Positions 45,306 to 55,430 are shown, counted from the first letter of the stretch. The stretch is 64,000 bases of DNA from Chloroflexi bacterium AL-N1 (GCA_013122435.1 WYDT01000010.1:1-64000), one strand, 5' to 3'. A program made the numbers and translations. The notes: generated from the sequence alone by a model not told the origin.

Positions 45306-46579
45306 GCTGCCTCTAATCCCTCCCACGGTGTTTCACCGACCAGCTCTAATCCGGCGGTTTGGGCCTCATTCAGTAGTGCTGGTGAAATGAGTAATTCCTG
45401 AAGCGAGAGTGTATTCTGGATCCGCACGAGTCGCACTGCCTCGATCTGTGGTTGAGCGCAACAGTGAAGGGCCGCCGAGATAGCATCGCGTGCTGTGGGG
45501 AGGACAATTGGCATCATCGAGCGCTGCACACCACCAATACCTGCAGTAAGCCCATTGATATAGGTTGCACGAAAATTGAATTTGTTGGCCACCTGTGCGG
45601 TGACGAGGTCGGCCAGGCCAATACCCGATGCGTTGCCATGGCTCTGATGGGTGATATCCAGTGCGACGATGATATTGATGCGAGGTGCGTCTGGCTCTAA
45701 CTGACCGGGGATACGCATACGTCCAATAACGTTGGTATCCATTCCACATCCACTGATATTTTTTCCTATCTCATTGACAACGAGTACATCGAGTTGCTCA
45801 AAGGGGAGTCGCCCCATCAGCTTGGTCGCTCGTACGAGCAGCGTTTCCTCACCGGCTGCTCCGATCTCGTGGGGGGGAAGCGCGACGATTTCAGCCGTTT
45901 GTTCGCTGGCATTTTCGAGCAATGCGACCCCACAGAGGATCTTCCCTGTGCCGATCACATGTTGCGCCAGGGCGGGAATAAAGTTGCGTAGTCCATTGGA
46001 GCCGTAACTATGAACGGTTTCTGCACCACGTCGTTTGCCAAGGCCAATCGCAATGATTTTTGCCAGGCCGCTCTCGATGGGGGCATAGAAGTCTGTGTGG
46101 GGTTTTACCCGATTGACTACTACGATACCGTCGGCCTCTGCAGCAAAACGATCCATGTATGCTGGCACGCCATTCTCCAGTTGCCCTACTTCGACTACGT
46201 CCATGGTTGCCCGGATTGGGCATCCAATGCGCTCTTCGGTGATACCAAGTTCAGCGAGCATCTCCTTTTGCCCCTGCGCTGTTGCGCCACCGTGGCTGCC
46301 CATAGCGGGCACCAGAAAGGGATGTGTATCCGCCATTTTGAGATAATTGACCACAGCTTGCAAGGTCGGGACGATGTCGTGAATGCCACGACTTCCGGCA
46401 GTTACGGCAACAGACATACCAGCCTGGAGACGTTCCTTTAATTTGACGGTATCGAGTTGTTCGTGGACTGCCCGTGGGATGTTTTCTAAGGCAGCCGGTG
46501 CGTATGGATAGCGTACGCGATACAGTGGTGGCAACGGTGTATCGAAATGGAGATCCTCGATGTTGACATCAAGCTGCAT
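45302..46579 (-). CDS. LarA-like protein (DUF2088, lactate racemase N-terminal domain family)
   Basis: 425 residues related to the nickel-pincer lactate racemase LarA. Visible features: GSRGIHDIVPTLQAVV, PAMGSHGGATAQGQ, NRVKPHTDFYAPIESGLAKI (with the Lys-Pro-His motif seen in the family) and GCGMDTNVIGR. The family includes racemases and epimerases of other 2-hydroxy acids as well as untested members, and the lar maturation genes larB, larC and larE are not in this window. GGAGG lies 7 nt before ATG 46579, which I prefer to the open extension back to 46636. It follows the M24 peptidase by about 60 nt. Confidence 0.85.
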   Translation of the reverse strand: MQLDVNIEDLHFDTPLPPLYRVRYPYAPAALENIPRAVHEQLDTVKLKERLQAGMSVAVTAGSRGIHDIVPTLQAVVNYLKMADTHPFLVPAMGSHGGATAQGQKEMLAELGITEERIGCPIRATMDVVEVGQLENGVPAYMDRFAAEADGIVVVNRVKPHTDFYAPIESGLAKIIAIGLGKRRGAETVHSYGSNGLRNFIPALAQHVIGTGKILCGVALLENASEQTAEIVALPPHEIGAAGEETLLVRATKLMGRLPFEQLDVLVVNEIGKNISGCGMDTNVIGRMRIPGQLEPDAPRINIIVALDITHQSHGNASGIGLADLVTAQVANKFNFRATYINGLTAGIGGVQRSMMPIVLPTARDAISAALHCCAQPQIEAVRLVRIQNTLSLQELLISPALLNEAQTAGLELVGETPWEGLEAA

Positions 46580-46639
46580 TACTATGCCTCCGTTCGGCGA
46601 TGAAAACCACGTGGTGCCGTTATGCTCTGTTTCCATGGT

Positions 46640-47872
46640 TTAGTCAATCGGAATAACAAGTGTTTTAGGAAATGGTGTCAGATTTTCAAACGTGCCATCA
46701 GGTTTGCAGTAGATGGTGTCCTCGATGCGGACGCCCATACCACGGCTTGGGTAGTATAATCCAGGTTCGATGGTAAACACTGCGCCAGGCACGATCCGAT
46801 CACCACGGTCCTGGAAGGTTGGGAAGGCAAAGTCTTCGTGCAGGTCAAGGCCAATGCCATGGCCAAGACTGTGAATGTAGCCTTCATCAATGGGATATGT
46901 GCGGCCAATTGTTTTGTGACCACGTGCTTCCAGGTATGTACACGTCTCGTCCTGATATGCTTTGGTTGGTGCACCGACCTCTAATCCGTCCAAGACATGT
47001 TCCATCGCCCCCAGTACATCATCGTAGATCTGCTGTAAATCAGGAGAGGCATACCCGATTGCAAATGTACGGGTCATGTCGTGGTAGTAGCCGCCTCCCC
47101 GTGGGCGTGGGTAGATATCGAAGACAATCGACTGACCAAGTTGTAGTGCTGCTGTATCATCACCATGAGCATGGGGCAGCCCGGCATCGCTCCCCTGAGC
47201 AAAAATAACATCGTAGGGCGCTTCCAGTCCCCGTGCTGCGAGTTCACGTCCGATCAGGGCACGCACGTCGCCAATAGTCATGGGGGTGTTGTTGGTGTTG
47301 ACCAGAGTGTTGCCTTGTGCACGGCCACTACGAATGAAATCAACGACTTCCTGAACGACGGCACAAGTCTTTTGACCAACATCTCGCAATTGGTCAAGTT
47401 CGTCGGCATCCTTGGTGAGACGCGCCATCGAAATAATATCTTGCTCAAATTCACCGAGAAACTGGATGTGGGGCATGTGTTGTGCGAGGGCAGACGTTAC
47501 TGCTAGAAAGGATCCAGCCGATATGGTACCATAGAGACCTACTCTGCCTGTCACACCCAGATCACTGAACACCCGTCGACGGTACTCAACAGCGGCCATC
47601 AAGCGGTCGGGAAATTGTTGAGCAATTTCCTGTCTATTCCAGCGATCACTACCGATCAGGACTAGTCCGGTTTCCTCAGCTTGTTTGCGTTCCCAGGGGC
47701 TATGGATGAGCATGGCTGGCTCGCCGCGTTTTTTAATCACCGTGCCGACTAGCTTTTGTCCCGCGACAAAATAGTTGAAATGTGGATTGGCACTTCCAAG
47801 ACCATCTGGCCCTTCAACCACGATTGCATCAATATCACGTTCAGTCATTAAGCGATCAATATCTTGTTTCAT
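46640..47872 (-). CDS. M24 family metallopeptidase (Xaa-Pro aminopeptidase-like)
   Basis: 410-residue cytoplasmic peptidase with an N-terminal creatinase-like domain (about 1-165) and a C-terminal pita-bread domain. The five metal ligands can be read: Asp in SIVFDIYPRP, Asp in YYHDMTRTF, His in SLGHGIGLDLHED, Glu in FTIEPGLYY and Glu in GVRIEDTIY. It resembles prolidase or Xaa-Pro aminopeptidase, but creatinase-type activities share the fold. First of three minus-strand genes with the LarA-like protein and the phosphatase; joint function is not evident. Confidence 0.9.
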   Translation of the reverse strand: MKQDIDRLMTERDIDAIVVEGPDGLGSANPHFNYFVAGQKLVGTVIKKRGEPAMLIHSPWERKQAEETGLVLIGSDRWNRQEIAQQFPDRLMAAVEYRRRVFSDLGVTGRVGLYGTISAGSFLAVTSALAQHMPHIQFLGEFEQDIISMARLTKDADELDQLRDVGQKTCAVVQEVVDFIRSGRAQGNTLVNTNNTPMTIGDVRALIGRELAARGLEAPYDVIFAQGSDAGLPHAHGDDTAALQLGQSIVFDIYPRPRGGGYYHDMTRTFAIGYASPDLQQIYDDVLGAMEHVLDGLEVGAPTKAYQDETCTYLEARGHKTIGRTYPIDEGYIHSLGHGIGLDLHEDFAFPTFQDRGDRIVPGAVFTIEPGLYYPSRGMGVRIEDTIYCKPDGTFENLTPFPKTLVIPID

Positions 47873-47906
47873 CTATCAGCTCCCAACATATAGTTTTGCC
47901 CCTGAT

Positions 47907-48407
47907 TTATGTTTTTGTTTCCTTGAGAAAGGCAAACATATTTGCAGCACAGGTAGGACATGTCCCACGTACCCCACGACGACCACTCTCGGTAGTAACT
48001 TCTACAGCATTCGAAATAACATGTTTTGCTTTGCACCGCATGCAGTAACCCGTAATAACATTTACCGTCTCTGCGGTGTCTGCATCGGTTTTGGCAGCGG
48101 CAGTTGGTTCTTCAGGCGGTAGTGGTGCCGCCGGACTTTTTGGTGGTGTGGGTGTTGCCACCGCATTTGCTGCGATCGGCTCTTCATCAGCAAAGAGATC
48201 TTTTAGTTCGATATCATCGACACCTTTTGGTGTGTCGGGTGTCTCTTCTGTTACTGGTGGTGCAGGTGGTATTGCTGGAGTAATAGGTTCAAACGGCTGT
48301 ACAACTGGTGAATAATGAACACGTTGTCCTTGACGTTGCCCAAACCAACGCCATGTAAACCAAATGGCAACTCCAAAGAGAGTTAACCAGAAGAGACGCT
48401 TTAACAT
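47907..48407 (-). CDS. Membrane protein with C-terminal DUF5679 zinc ribbon
   Basis: 166 residues. A single N-terminal helix (LFWLTLFGVAIWFTWRWFG), a long Pro/Ala/Glu-rich linker (about 30-112), then a short zinc ribbon: YCMRCKAKHVI and TCPTCAANMF give four cysteines in two CxxC pairs, as in DUF5679. The start ATG has AGGAG 7 nt upstream. It lies 34 nt ahead of the M24 gene on the same strand. The role is unknown; the ribbon likely faces the cytoplasm if the protein enters the membrane by its N-terminus with inside-out order, but the topology is not certain. Confidence 0.8.
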   Translation of the reverse strand: MLKRLFWLTLFGVAIWFTWRWFGQRQGQRVHYSPVVQPFEPITPAIPPAPPVTEETPDTPKGVDDIELKDLFADEEPIAANAVATPTPPKSPAAPLPPEEPTAAAKTDADTAETVNVITGYCMRCKAKHVISNAVEVTTESGRRGVRGTCPTCAANMFAFLKETKT

Positions 48408-48506
48408 AGCACGCTCCTAATATGGCAAAACGGTTCGCTACAGGGGTATTCTAGCAAGGCTGTGTTGAATGCGTCAAACGGAGGACGTTTTGCAGCATGC
48501 TAATGC

Positions 48507-49342
48507 CTATCTTGATTTTGATGGAGGAGGGTTGACCAGGCTGCGTAGTAACTGCACATTTTTGCTATCGGCTGTCTCATCATCTCCCTTGGGTGTTTCG
48601 ATAATCATAGGAAGATCAACAAATCGTGGATCATTCACGACAGCACGAAATCCTTCAAGGCCAATCTGTCCTTCTCCAATATGAGCATGACGGTCTACAC
48701 GACTGCCCAGCCCTTTTTGTGAGTCATTGAGATGAAAGGCTTTGATGAATGTGATATCGATAGTTTGTTCAAGGGCCATACAGGTTGCGGCATAGGTATC
48801 CGAGGTGCGTATATCATAACCTGCAGCAAAGATGTGGCAGGTGGCGATACAAATACCAATGCGTTGATACTGCTGTGTGTTGTGTCTGATATAGGCTAAC
48901 TGTTCAAAGTTGTTTCCAATAACACCATCACCTGATCGCCTGCCCCTGACGCAAATAAGCGCTGAAGTGCATCTGCGATACGCTGTAATCCATACGCCTC
49001 ACCGGCACCAGTATGTGCACCGGGATGCACGACGAGATACGGTATACCGAGCAGGCTACATCGTTTTAGTTCATCGCTAAAGGCTGCGATTGAGCGCTCC
49101 CACAGGTCATCTTTAGGGCTGGCGAGATTGATGAGGTATGAGGCATGCACGAGAAGTGGTCCCAGTCCAGAGTGCCCATGTGCTTGCCTGAATTGTTTGA
49201 TGTCATTCTCGCTGAGGGGTTTTGTGTCCCATTGTTGCTGAGATTTGGTGAAGATTTGGATGGTGTCGCATCCAGTTTCTTTACCACGCGCAAATGCCTT
49301 ATACAATCCACCAGCAATAAATGTATGGGCGCCAAACTTCAT
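48507..49342 (-). pseudogene. nfo: Decayed endonuclease IV gene
   Basis: Intact Nfo is a zinc enzyme cutting DNA at abasic sites. The first part (49342-48896) reads MKFGAHTFIAGGLYKAFARG... to VMVLLETT and then a stop three codons on. The rest is in another frame: FEQLAYIRHNTQQYQRIGIC... to the C-terminus (stop 48507). About nine residues (the AGQG-containing segment after the metal-ligand Glu) are deleted, with a frame change. In addition the DTCH motif reads ATCH, so the metal-ligand Asp179 equivalent is lost. Other ligands (FHLND, RVDRHAH, IIET) remain. Two independent lesions make a true pseudogene more likely than sequencing error. Confidence 0.85.
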
Positions 49343-49395
49343 GCAGTGTTCTTTCTTTGAGTAGATGTGTTTGCTTTTCTCTTGTTGATAAAGAA

Positions 49396-49426
49396 TTGAG
49401 ATGGCGGTTTTCTATCGCCATCTCAA
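49396..49426 (-). terminator. Terminator of the M23 peptidase gene
   Basis: TTGAGATGGCG (49396-49406) and CGCCATCTCAA (49416-49426) form a perfect 11-bp stem; on the minus strand TTCTTTATC follows. Confidence 0.8.
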
Positions 49427-49453
49427 CATACCTAGTGATGAATTGTACCAGTA

Positions 49454-50659
49454 CTACCGACTAATTACATGGCTGAGTGTAATCCATTCACCCTCGTTGC
49501 CGGCGAAATCGAGTGCCTGAATACGCAGGATGTGGCTATCAGCAGGAAGTTCTTGCATAGTCACTTCAGATACAGGAGTGAACCAGTCTGAAGTGCCATC
49601 GGCATCTGGGCCAATGTAAATGCGATATCCAGCGACACCAGATGCTTCATCCTGTGAGGCATCCCACTGGATTTTTACTTCGTTTCCATACTGCGAAACA
49701 AGCGACGAAGTTGTGGGAAGTTGCGGATCGGTCGGTGGTGTCTGATCAAATCCGATAGGGCCAAATGTTTCGACGCTTTGTTCGCCATCAATACCCCATC
49801 CACGTACAAAGAGTGTGTGAAGCCCTTCATTTTCTACTGTAGTGAGCGTAATCTTACCGTAGTTTTCTACCGAGCCTGGCTCCTCACCGCCGGGGTCTTG
49901 GTTCCAGGCGATGCTGTGTCCTCGGATCATGCCAAGGCCATTAAACTCAATCGACTCATTACCACTGTACCAGCGCTCTACTTCTACATTGGCTGCAAAA
50001 TTAATGCCTGGCTCGACGCCGGGAGCATTGGGATCTGCCATCAGAATAGAACCACCATGTTGATTACAACCACCAGTCTCAGGAAGATGATAGCCATCAG
50101 CAAAGGTGAGCGGTATGGAAAGGCGATTGTTAGCGAAAAGCCCGGTGGCAGTGAAGGCTGTAAAGTGCAGGTGGGGTACCCCAGGTGAACCACGGTCTCC
50201 GACGGCGCCAATTACGGTTCCACGTGGTACGAATAATCCATTCTGTGTCGTTACCACGCTGGCCAGATGAGTATACATCGTGTAGAAACCATCATTGTGT
50301 TTGAGAATTAAGGTACCGCTGTGTGGTACCCAAATCCAGATGGTTCCGTCGGCGGATGCCCGTACAGGTGCTCCATAGGTAGCGCCTTGAGCATGGGCAA
50401 AATCGAGCGAGTAACGATCCCAGCTATTATGTGTTCCGCAGGCGTACCCCTGAATGATTTTCCAGGGTTCACCGGGAGGTGTTGGTAACCAGAGTTGTGT
50501 GGCTGCTTGTGCTGAGGAAGGTGATATAAAAAACGTTGCACAAAACACCATAATACACAGAGACTTTATACTACGATGTGCAATTATAGGGCTAACTATG
50601 TGTACAATAATACGTTGAAAATGAGGACAAGCCAAAAAAGACATGAGTCTACCAACCAT
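49454..50659 (-). CDS. Secreted M23 (LytM) family peptidase with C-terminal fibronectin-like region
   Basis: 401 residues. A long n-region leads to a signal peptide ending near SSAQAAT (about residue 52). The M23 domain has HNSWDRYSLDF (first His and Asp zinc ligands), SADGTIWIW, TMYTHLAS and VPHLHFTAF (third ligand in HLH). It then contains a beta-domain and a fibronectin-III-like segment (VKIQWDASQDEASGVAGYRIYIGPDADG). Such enzymes cut peptidoglycan cross-links; Chloroflexota have thin unusual walls, so the substrate may differ. GGAGGT lies 8 nt before the ATG at 50659. Monocistronic: own terminator after it. Confidence 0.88.
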   Translation of the reverse strand: MVGRLMSFLACPHFQRIIVHIVSPIIAHRSIKSLCIMVFCATFFISPSSAQAATQLWLPTPPGEPWKIIQGYACGTHNSWDRYSLDFAHAQGATYGAPVRASADGTIWIWVPHSGTLILKHNDGFYTMYTHLASVVTTQNGLFVPRGTVIGAVGDRGSPGVPHLHFTAFTATGLFANNRLSIPLTFADGYHLPETGGCNQHGGSILMADPNAPGVEPGINFAANVEVERWYSGNESIEFNGLGMIRGHSIAWNQDPGGEEPGSVENYGKITLTTVENEGLHTLFVRGWGIDGEQSVETFGPIGFDQTPPTDPQLPTTSSLVSQYGNEVKIQWDASQDEASGVAGYRIYIGPDADGTSDWFTPVSEVTMQELPADSHILRIQALDFAGNEGEWITLSHVISR

Positions 50660-50891
50660 GTAAACGTACCTCCATGGGTGTGTAATCGAGCTCGGACTTG
50701 ATTATTTTTACCACTATTTCTTAGCGGCGCGCAGGTTACCATACCCTGTGAAAGATGTCAAATATTCGTGTATGTTGATTGGGAGAATGTTGAAATATGT
50801 TGCATTCAGGCGCCATCTTTCGCCTTGCTTATGCTTGTGCTTCCAAGTACAATACAGAACCTGACATACGAGGAGTTGTACAATTTTTGTG

Positions 50892-51479
50892 ATGATATAC
50901 GATGAATTGGCGACTGAATTAGAAGAGGCATGGACAAAGGTGGGTCTTCATGAACATCTCGTGGTCGAGAGCATTGTCCCGGATGTGTTAGAACGTGCCT
51001 ATCGTGCCGAATTATTTCCTGATCCTCCTGAATCGTTTATGCCTGAGGCTGCTCCACCCTGGGTAGAAGTGTCTTTTAGCTGGAGGGCTGAACATCAGGT
51101 TTATTCGGAACGCTCTGAAGGAAGATCTATCTCTCTCGAATTAGCATGGACCTATACTGTTGATGTTCGATCACAGGCAGATAGAAATGATACAGAATTG
51201 ATTCGTGCATTTCATGCTGCTGTACATGTGGCTTTACAACGTATCACCCCAGATATTCCACAAGAGACCGAGTACGTTGCGGTTGAGGTACGTCGTGGTT
51301 ATCGTTCAATCCATACCAATCCAACCCTGGCCTATGTCCAGATGATTGGCACAAATGTAACGGATCTGGGGAATCTTTGGGATGTAGCATCTACTAAAGA
51401 TCTGCGTGGCATACTCCATAGCGAATGTTCATTGGTTATGTCCGTACTCCAGAGTCTTAAGGAAGTCTTTGTTCAGTAG
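50892..51479 (+). CDS. Hypothetical protein
   Basis: 195 residues, not recognised. It is soluble, acidic and cysteine-poor (one Cys near the C-terminus), with an N-terminal helix (YDELATELEEAWTKVGLHEHL), a central beta-rich section (WVEVSFSWRAEHQVYSE, LELAWTYTVDVR) and a C-terminal helical section. The start is GTG 50889 or ATG 50892; GAGGAG about 14-17 nt upstream is rather far. No neighbour gives a clue: the flanking genes have their own signals. Confidence 0.7.
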   Translation: MIYDELATELEEAWTKVGLHEHLVVESIVPDVLERAYRAELFPDPPESFMPEAAPPWVEVSFSWRAEHQVYSERSEGRSISLELAWTYTVDVRSQADRNDTELIRAFHAAVHVALQRITPDIPQETEYVAVEVRRGYRSIHTNPTLAYVQMIGTNVTDLGNLWDVASTKDLRGILHSECSLVMSVLQSLKEVFVQ

Positions 51480-51590
51480 TAGCAAATACGAACCGATAGG
51501 AGATCCTAATAATGGCATACATATGGTATGCGTATAGTTCCTCTAGCGAGGTTGCCTTCGAAATAGGTGTCCTGAAGCATCATCGAATGG

Positions 51591-51602
51591 CTATGGTATA
51601 AT
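51591..51602 (+). promoter_or_regulatory. Extended -10 promoter before lspA (CTATGGTATAAT)
   Basis: TGG plus TATAAT (51597-51602), identical over 12 bp to the element at 29251-29262. No convincing -35. Leader of about 95 nt to lspA. Confidence 0.5.
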
Positions 51603-51704
51603 GAATGAAATATGGCTATGTAAGGTCAATATGTGTGACTTATAAATCTGTTTGAGAGTGAAAATATTGCCAAGAGTAGTACAGATGCTAGTGAGGGTAA
51701 ATGA

Positions 51705-52223
51705 ATGAAGAAGGAGTTCCAGCGTATCTGGTTGTGGCCGCTTACGCTTATTAGTACGATCATCGTGGCCGATCAAGTTTCCAAGTATTTGATTCTCCAA
51801 AATCTGGGAACTGTACCAGGCACCAGCACTCCTCTTTTAGGGGATTGGCTGAAATTTACCCTCATCCATAATACTGGAATTGCCTTTGGTCTTTTCCAAA
51901 ACAATGCCCAATTTTTTACCGTCACTTCGACTTTGATCACCATTGGGACATTGTATTTCTATCGTTATCATCTGCCCTATCAGCTTCCCTTGGTTCAAAT
52001 CTGTATTGGAATGATCGTTGGTGGTGCAATAGGTAATATTATTGACCGCATGCAATATGGATATGTAATCGACTTTGTACACGTGACATGGTTTCCAGGC
52101 ATTTTCAATGTTGCTGATAGTTGTATAACTGTGGGTGTGATTGTGCTGGCTATCTTCCTTTTGATAATTGGTGATGGCCCCACAACGCAAACGACACCAG
52201 TCGATAATGCATCACAGGGTTGA
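51705..52223 (+). CDS. lspA: Lipoprotein signal peptidase
   Basis: Cleaves the signal peptide of diacylglyceryl-modified prolipoproteins at the membrane. 172 residues with four hydrophobic helices. Landmarks: DQVSKYLILQ near the start, FTLIHNTGIAFGLFQN, the first catalytic Asp in GGAIGNIIDRMQYGYVIDF and the second in FNVADSCITVG. GAGGG lies 7 nt before ATG 51705. Followed by a RluD-type gene, a common pairing. Confidence 0.95.
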   Translation: MKKEFQRIWLWPLTLISTIIVADQVSKYLILQNLGTVPGTSTPLLGDWLKFTLIHNTGIAFGLFQNNAQFFTVTSTLITIGTLYFYRYHLPYQLPLVQICIGMIVGGAIGNIIDRMQYGYVIDFVHVTWFPGIFNVADSCITVGVIVLAIFLLIIGDGPTTQTTPVDNASQG

Positions 52224-52329
52224 TGTGGTTTGATTATATGAATTGGATGTGTCTAACGTGACGCACTACGGACATGAGTAGAGAGTTTGATATGATGATG
52301 TATGGAAAGGCAATCACAGATTATTGTCG

Positions 52330-53379
52330 ATGTGCTCTGGACAAGATATGCTGATGTCATCAGATTCATTTTTTGATGCAGATCAGGATGGGGAAGTCAC
52401 GGATAGGCTGTTGCAGTGTATTGTAACGGCCAGTGAAGCTGGTATACGTCTGGACCGCTATGTTACTGGTAAAGTGGCTGATCTTTCTCGAAGTTATGCA
52501 CAACAACTCATTACGGATGGCCATATCGTCGTGAATGGTGTGGATGTACGACCGAGCACAGTGTTGAAAGTCAATGATGTTGTCATTGTTCGGCGACCAC
52601 TAACACAGCCAACCGATCTGGTTGCGGAAGATATTCCCCTTGAGATTGTATATGAGGATGCGAATGTCGTTGTGGTCAATAAATCTGCGGGTATGGTTGT
52701 ACATCCTGCTCCAGGTCATCTGTCTGGCACGCTGGTCAACGCCTTGCTGTCACGTTACCCAGATATTCGGGTAGGCCACGATCTACGCCCAGGCATCGTC
52801 CATCGACTGGATCGTGAAACCTCGGGATTGATGGTGGTAGCGCGTAATGATGCAGCCCGACACTGGTTGCAGGCACAACAAAAAGCACATTCAATGACCA
52901 AACTATATCTTGCACTGACGGAGGGGCGTTTTAAGGAGTATGAAGGGCTGATTGATGCACCTATTGGTCGTCATCAGACTGACCGTAGGCGTATGATTAT
53001 ACGTCCTGATGGACGAAGTGCACGAACGCATTGGCGTGTGTTGGAAGAATTAGGGGCGTATACGCTCATCGCAGCGCGGTTGGAAACAGGTCGGACCCAT
53101 CAAATCCGGGTCCATTTTGCCTATAAAAGCCGTCCGCTGCTGGGTGATCCGATCTACGGTCCGAAAAAGCCCCGCACAACCTTTGGACTGAAGCGTCAGT
53201 TTCTCCACGCACATCGGTTGGGTTTTGAGCTGCCCAAAACTGGCGAGTGGGTTGAGTTTACCTCTCCACTCCCCACAGATTTGCAAGAAGCTCTTGAAAA
53301 AGTACGCGTTCATGTGGGTTTGAGTAAAGACTCACCTGAACAACCTATGTCTGATCCTTTTGCGAGAGATCCACAGTAG
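52330..53379 (+). CDS. RluA/RluD-family 23S rRNA pseudouridine synthase
   Basis: 349 residues. An N-terminal S4 domain (ASEAGIRLDRYVTGKVADLSRSYAQQLI, core) is followed by the pseudouridine synthase domain with the catalytic Asp in VHRLDRETSGLMVVARND and GRTHQIRVHFAYKSRPLLGDPIYG, the RluD type that modifies helix 69. Start uncertain: ATG 52330, 52348 and 52354 are possible and no good ribosome binding site marks any. lspA lies 106 nt upstream on the same strand. Confidence 0.92.
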   Translation: MCSGQDMLMSSDSFFDADQDGEVTDRLLQCIVTASEAGIRLDRYVTGKVADLSRSYAQQLITDGHIVVNGVDVRPSTVLKVNDVVIVRRPLTQPTDLVAEDIPLEIVYEDANVVVVNKSAGMVVHPAPGHLSGTLVNALLSRYPDIRVGHDLRPGIVHRLDRETSGLMVVARNDAARHWLQAQQKAHSMTKLYLALTEGRFKEYEGLIDAPIGRHQTDRRRMIIRPDGRSARTHWRVLEELGAYTLIAARLETGRTHQIRVHFAYKSRPLLGDPIYGPKKPRTTFGLKRQFLHAHRLGFELPKTGEWVEFTSPLPTDLQEALEKVRVHVGLSKDSPEQPMSDPFARDPQ

Positions 53380-53428
53380 AAGGACATATGTTCCGTTTTG
53401 TTGAAGCATATTTTTGAATTACACTTAG

Positions 53429-54373
<945 letters not shown>

Positions 54374-54400
54374 TCTCTCGCGATAACATACCTTCTTTGA

Positions 54401-54438
54401 GCTATAGGTGGCGGTGTGATCGTCACCTATGCTTGTTT
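54401..54438 (+). terminator. Probable terminator of mdh
   Basis: ATAGGTG (54404-54410) pairs with CACCTAT (54424-54430), extended by a GC/GC pair across a bulge, followed by GCTTGTTTT. The stem is good, the T run moderate. Confidence 0.55.
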
Positions 54439-54444
54439 TAACGA

Positions 54445-54472
54445 GTATATCCACGTCGTCGTGTGGGTATAC
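54445..54472 (+). other. Hairpin at the left edge of the tandem duplication
   Basis: GTATATCCAC (54445-54454) pairs with GTGGGTATAC (54463-54472) with one G-T pair; the right arm is the first 10 bp of the 138-bp repeat unit. Confidence 0.5.
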
Positions 54473-54738
54473 GTTATGCATTTTATCAACCAAGCGACGT
54501 CGACTGAAATGCCTCAATACGCTGATTTTGCGAACCTCGTGTATAATTAGGAGTATGTGACGTACATAGCTTCTATCCATATATTGTCTCACAAAAATAT
54601 GTGGGTATACGTTATGCATTTTATCAGCCAAGCGACGTCGACTGAAATGCCTCAATACGCTGATTTTACGAACCTCGTGTATAATTAGGAGTATGTGACG
54701 TACATAGCTTCTATCCATATATTGTCTCACAAAAATAT
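54463..54738. repeat. Tandem duplication of a 138-bp non-coding unit upstream of an ECF sigma gene
   Basis: Copy 1 (54463-54600) and copy 2 (54601-54738) are adjacent and differ at only two positions (54489/54627 A to G; 54530/54668 G to A). Each copy holds TATAAT (54542-54547; 54680-54685) and, shortly after it, the inverted repeat TATGTGACGTACATA (54554-54568; 54692-54706). A GCGAACC/ACGAACC block precedes the -10. No gene is convincing in the 391-bp gap. The second copy ends 26 nt before the ATG of the sigma gene, so the promoter and operator appear to be doubled. Confidence 0.95.
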
Positions 54739-54764
54739 ACGGTGATAGGAGGTTGAAGCGCGTA

Positions 54765-55364
54765 ATGAGTAAGCGAGACGACTTTGAAGATGTCAGCCAC
54801 GATGCTGTGTTGCTTCAGCGAGTCGTCAATGGCGATATAGAAGCGTTGGAGCAATTGTTTACACACTACCGACAGCGGGTGTATGGTTTTGCCGTTAATA
54901 TCACACGTGATACTCAGACAGCTGAAGAGGTGCTGCAGGATGTGTTCTATCGTTTGTGGTCGAACGCATCACGTATTGATACAGCACTTCCGCTTCTTCC
55001 ATGGTTGTATCGCGTGACTTCTAATGCAGCGTATAATCGTGTACGTCGGCAGAGTTTCTGGACGGTCCCTTTCCACGCGATTGCCGAGTATATGCGAATG
55101 CCGTTGCGTCGCTCACCTGAATATGTTGCTGAACAACATGAATTGCAGATCATTGTTCGTGAAACGCTTGATGTGTTGTCCCCGACCCATCGTTCTGTAC
55201 TGAGTCTCTATTATCTGCAGGATTATTCAATAGCAGAGATTGCCACTATTCTAGAACAGCCAGAGGGTACGGTAAAATCCCGCTTGCATTATGCTCGAAA
55301 GTTGCTCAAAGAACAGATTGTGCAGCGGTATGGTACGATAGGCATGTTACTTGATCAGTTGTAG
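54765..55364 (+). CDS. ECF-type RNA polymerase sigma factor
   Basis: 199 residues. Region 2: ALEQLFTHYRQRVYGFAVNITRDTQTAEEVLQDVFYRLW; region 4: LSPTHRSVLSLYYLQDYSIAEIATILEQPEGTVKSRLHYARKLLKEQI, with the HTH at TVKSRLHYAR. AGGAGG lies 12 nt before ATG 54765; an in-frame TTG directly after the AGGAGG is too close to be used. No anti-sigma gene follows; instead comes a sensor kinase 66 nt later, so the activity may be controlled differently. Its upstream region is the duplicated 138-bp unit. Confidence 0.92.
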   Translation: MSKRDDFEDVSHDAVLLQRVVNGDIEALEQLFTHYRQRVYGFAVNITRDTQTAEEVLQDVFYRLWSNASRIDTALPLLPWLYRVTSNAAYNRVRRQSFWTVPFHAIAEYMRMPLRRSPEYVAEQHELQIIVRETLDVLSPTHRSVLSLYYLQDYSIAEIATILEQPEGTVKSRLHYARKLLKEQIVQRYGTIGMLLDQL

Positions 55365-55430
55365 CGCAAAAATGTGGTAGGTGCTACAGTGATTACCAAT
55401 TGTCAGGAACATGTTACATAGGAGATTCTT

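Noticed and set aside
54519..54568. An ECF-type autoregulatory promoter (GAACC block plus downstream -10) in the 138-bp unit
   Set aside because: GCGAACC is present, but no convincing ECF -10 lies at the right distance, and copy 2 has changed the first base of the block to ACGAACC; left as a possibility only.
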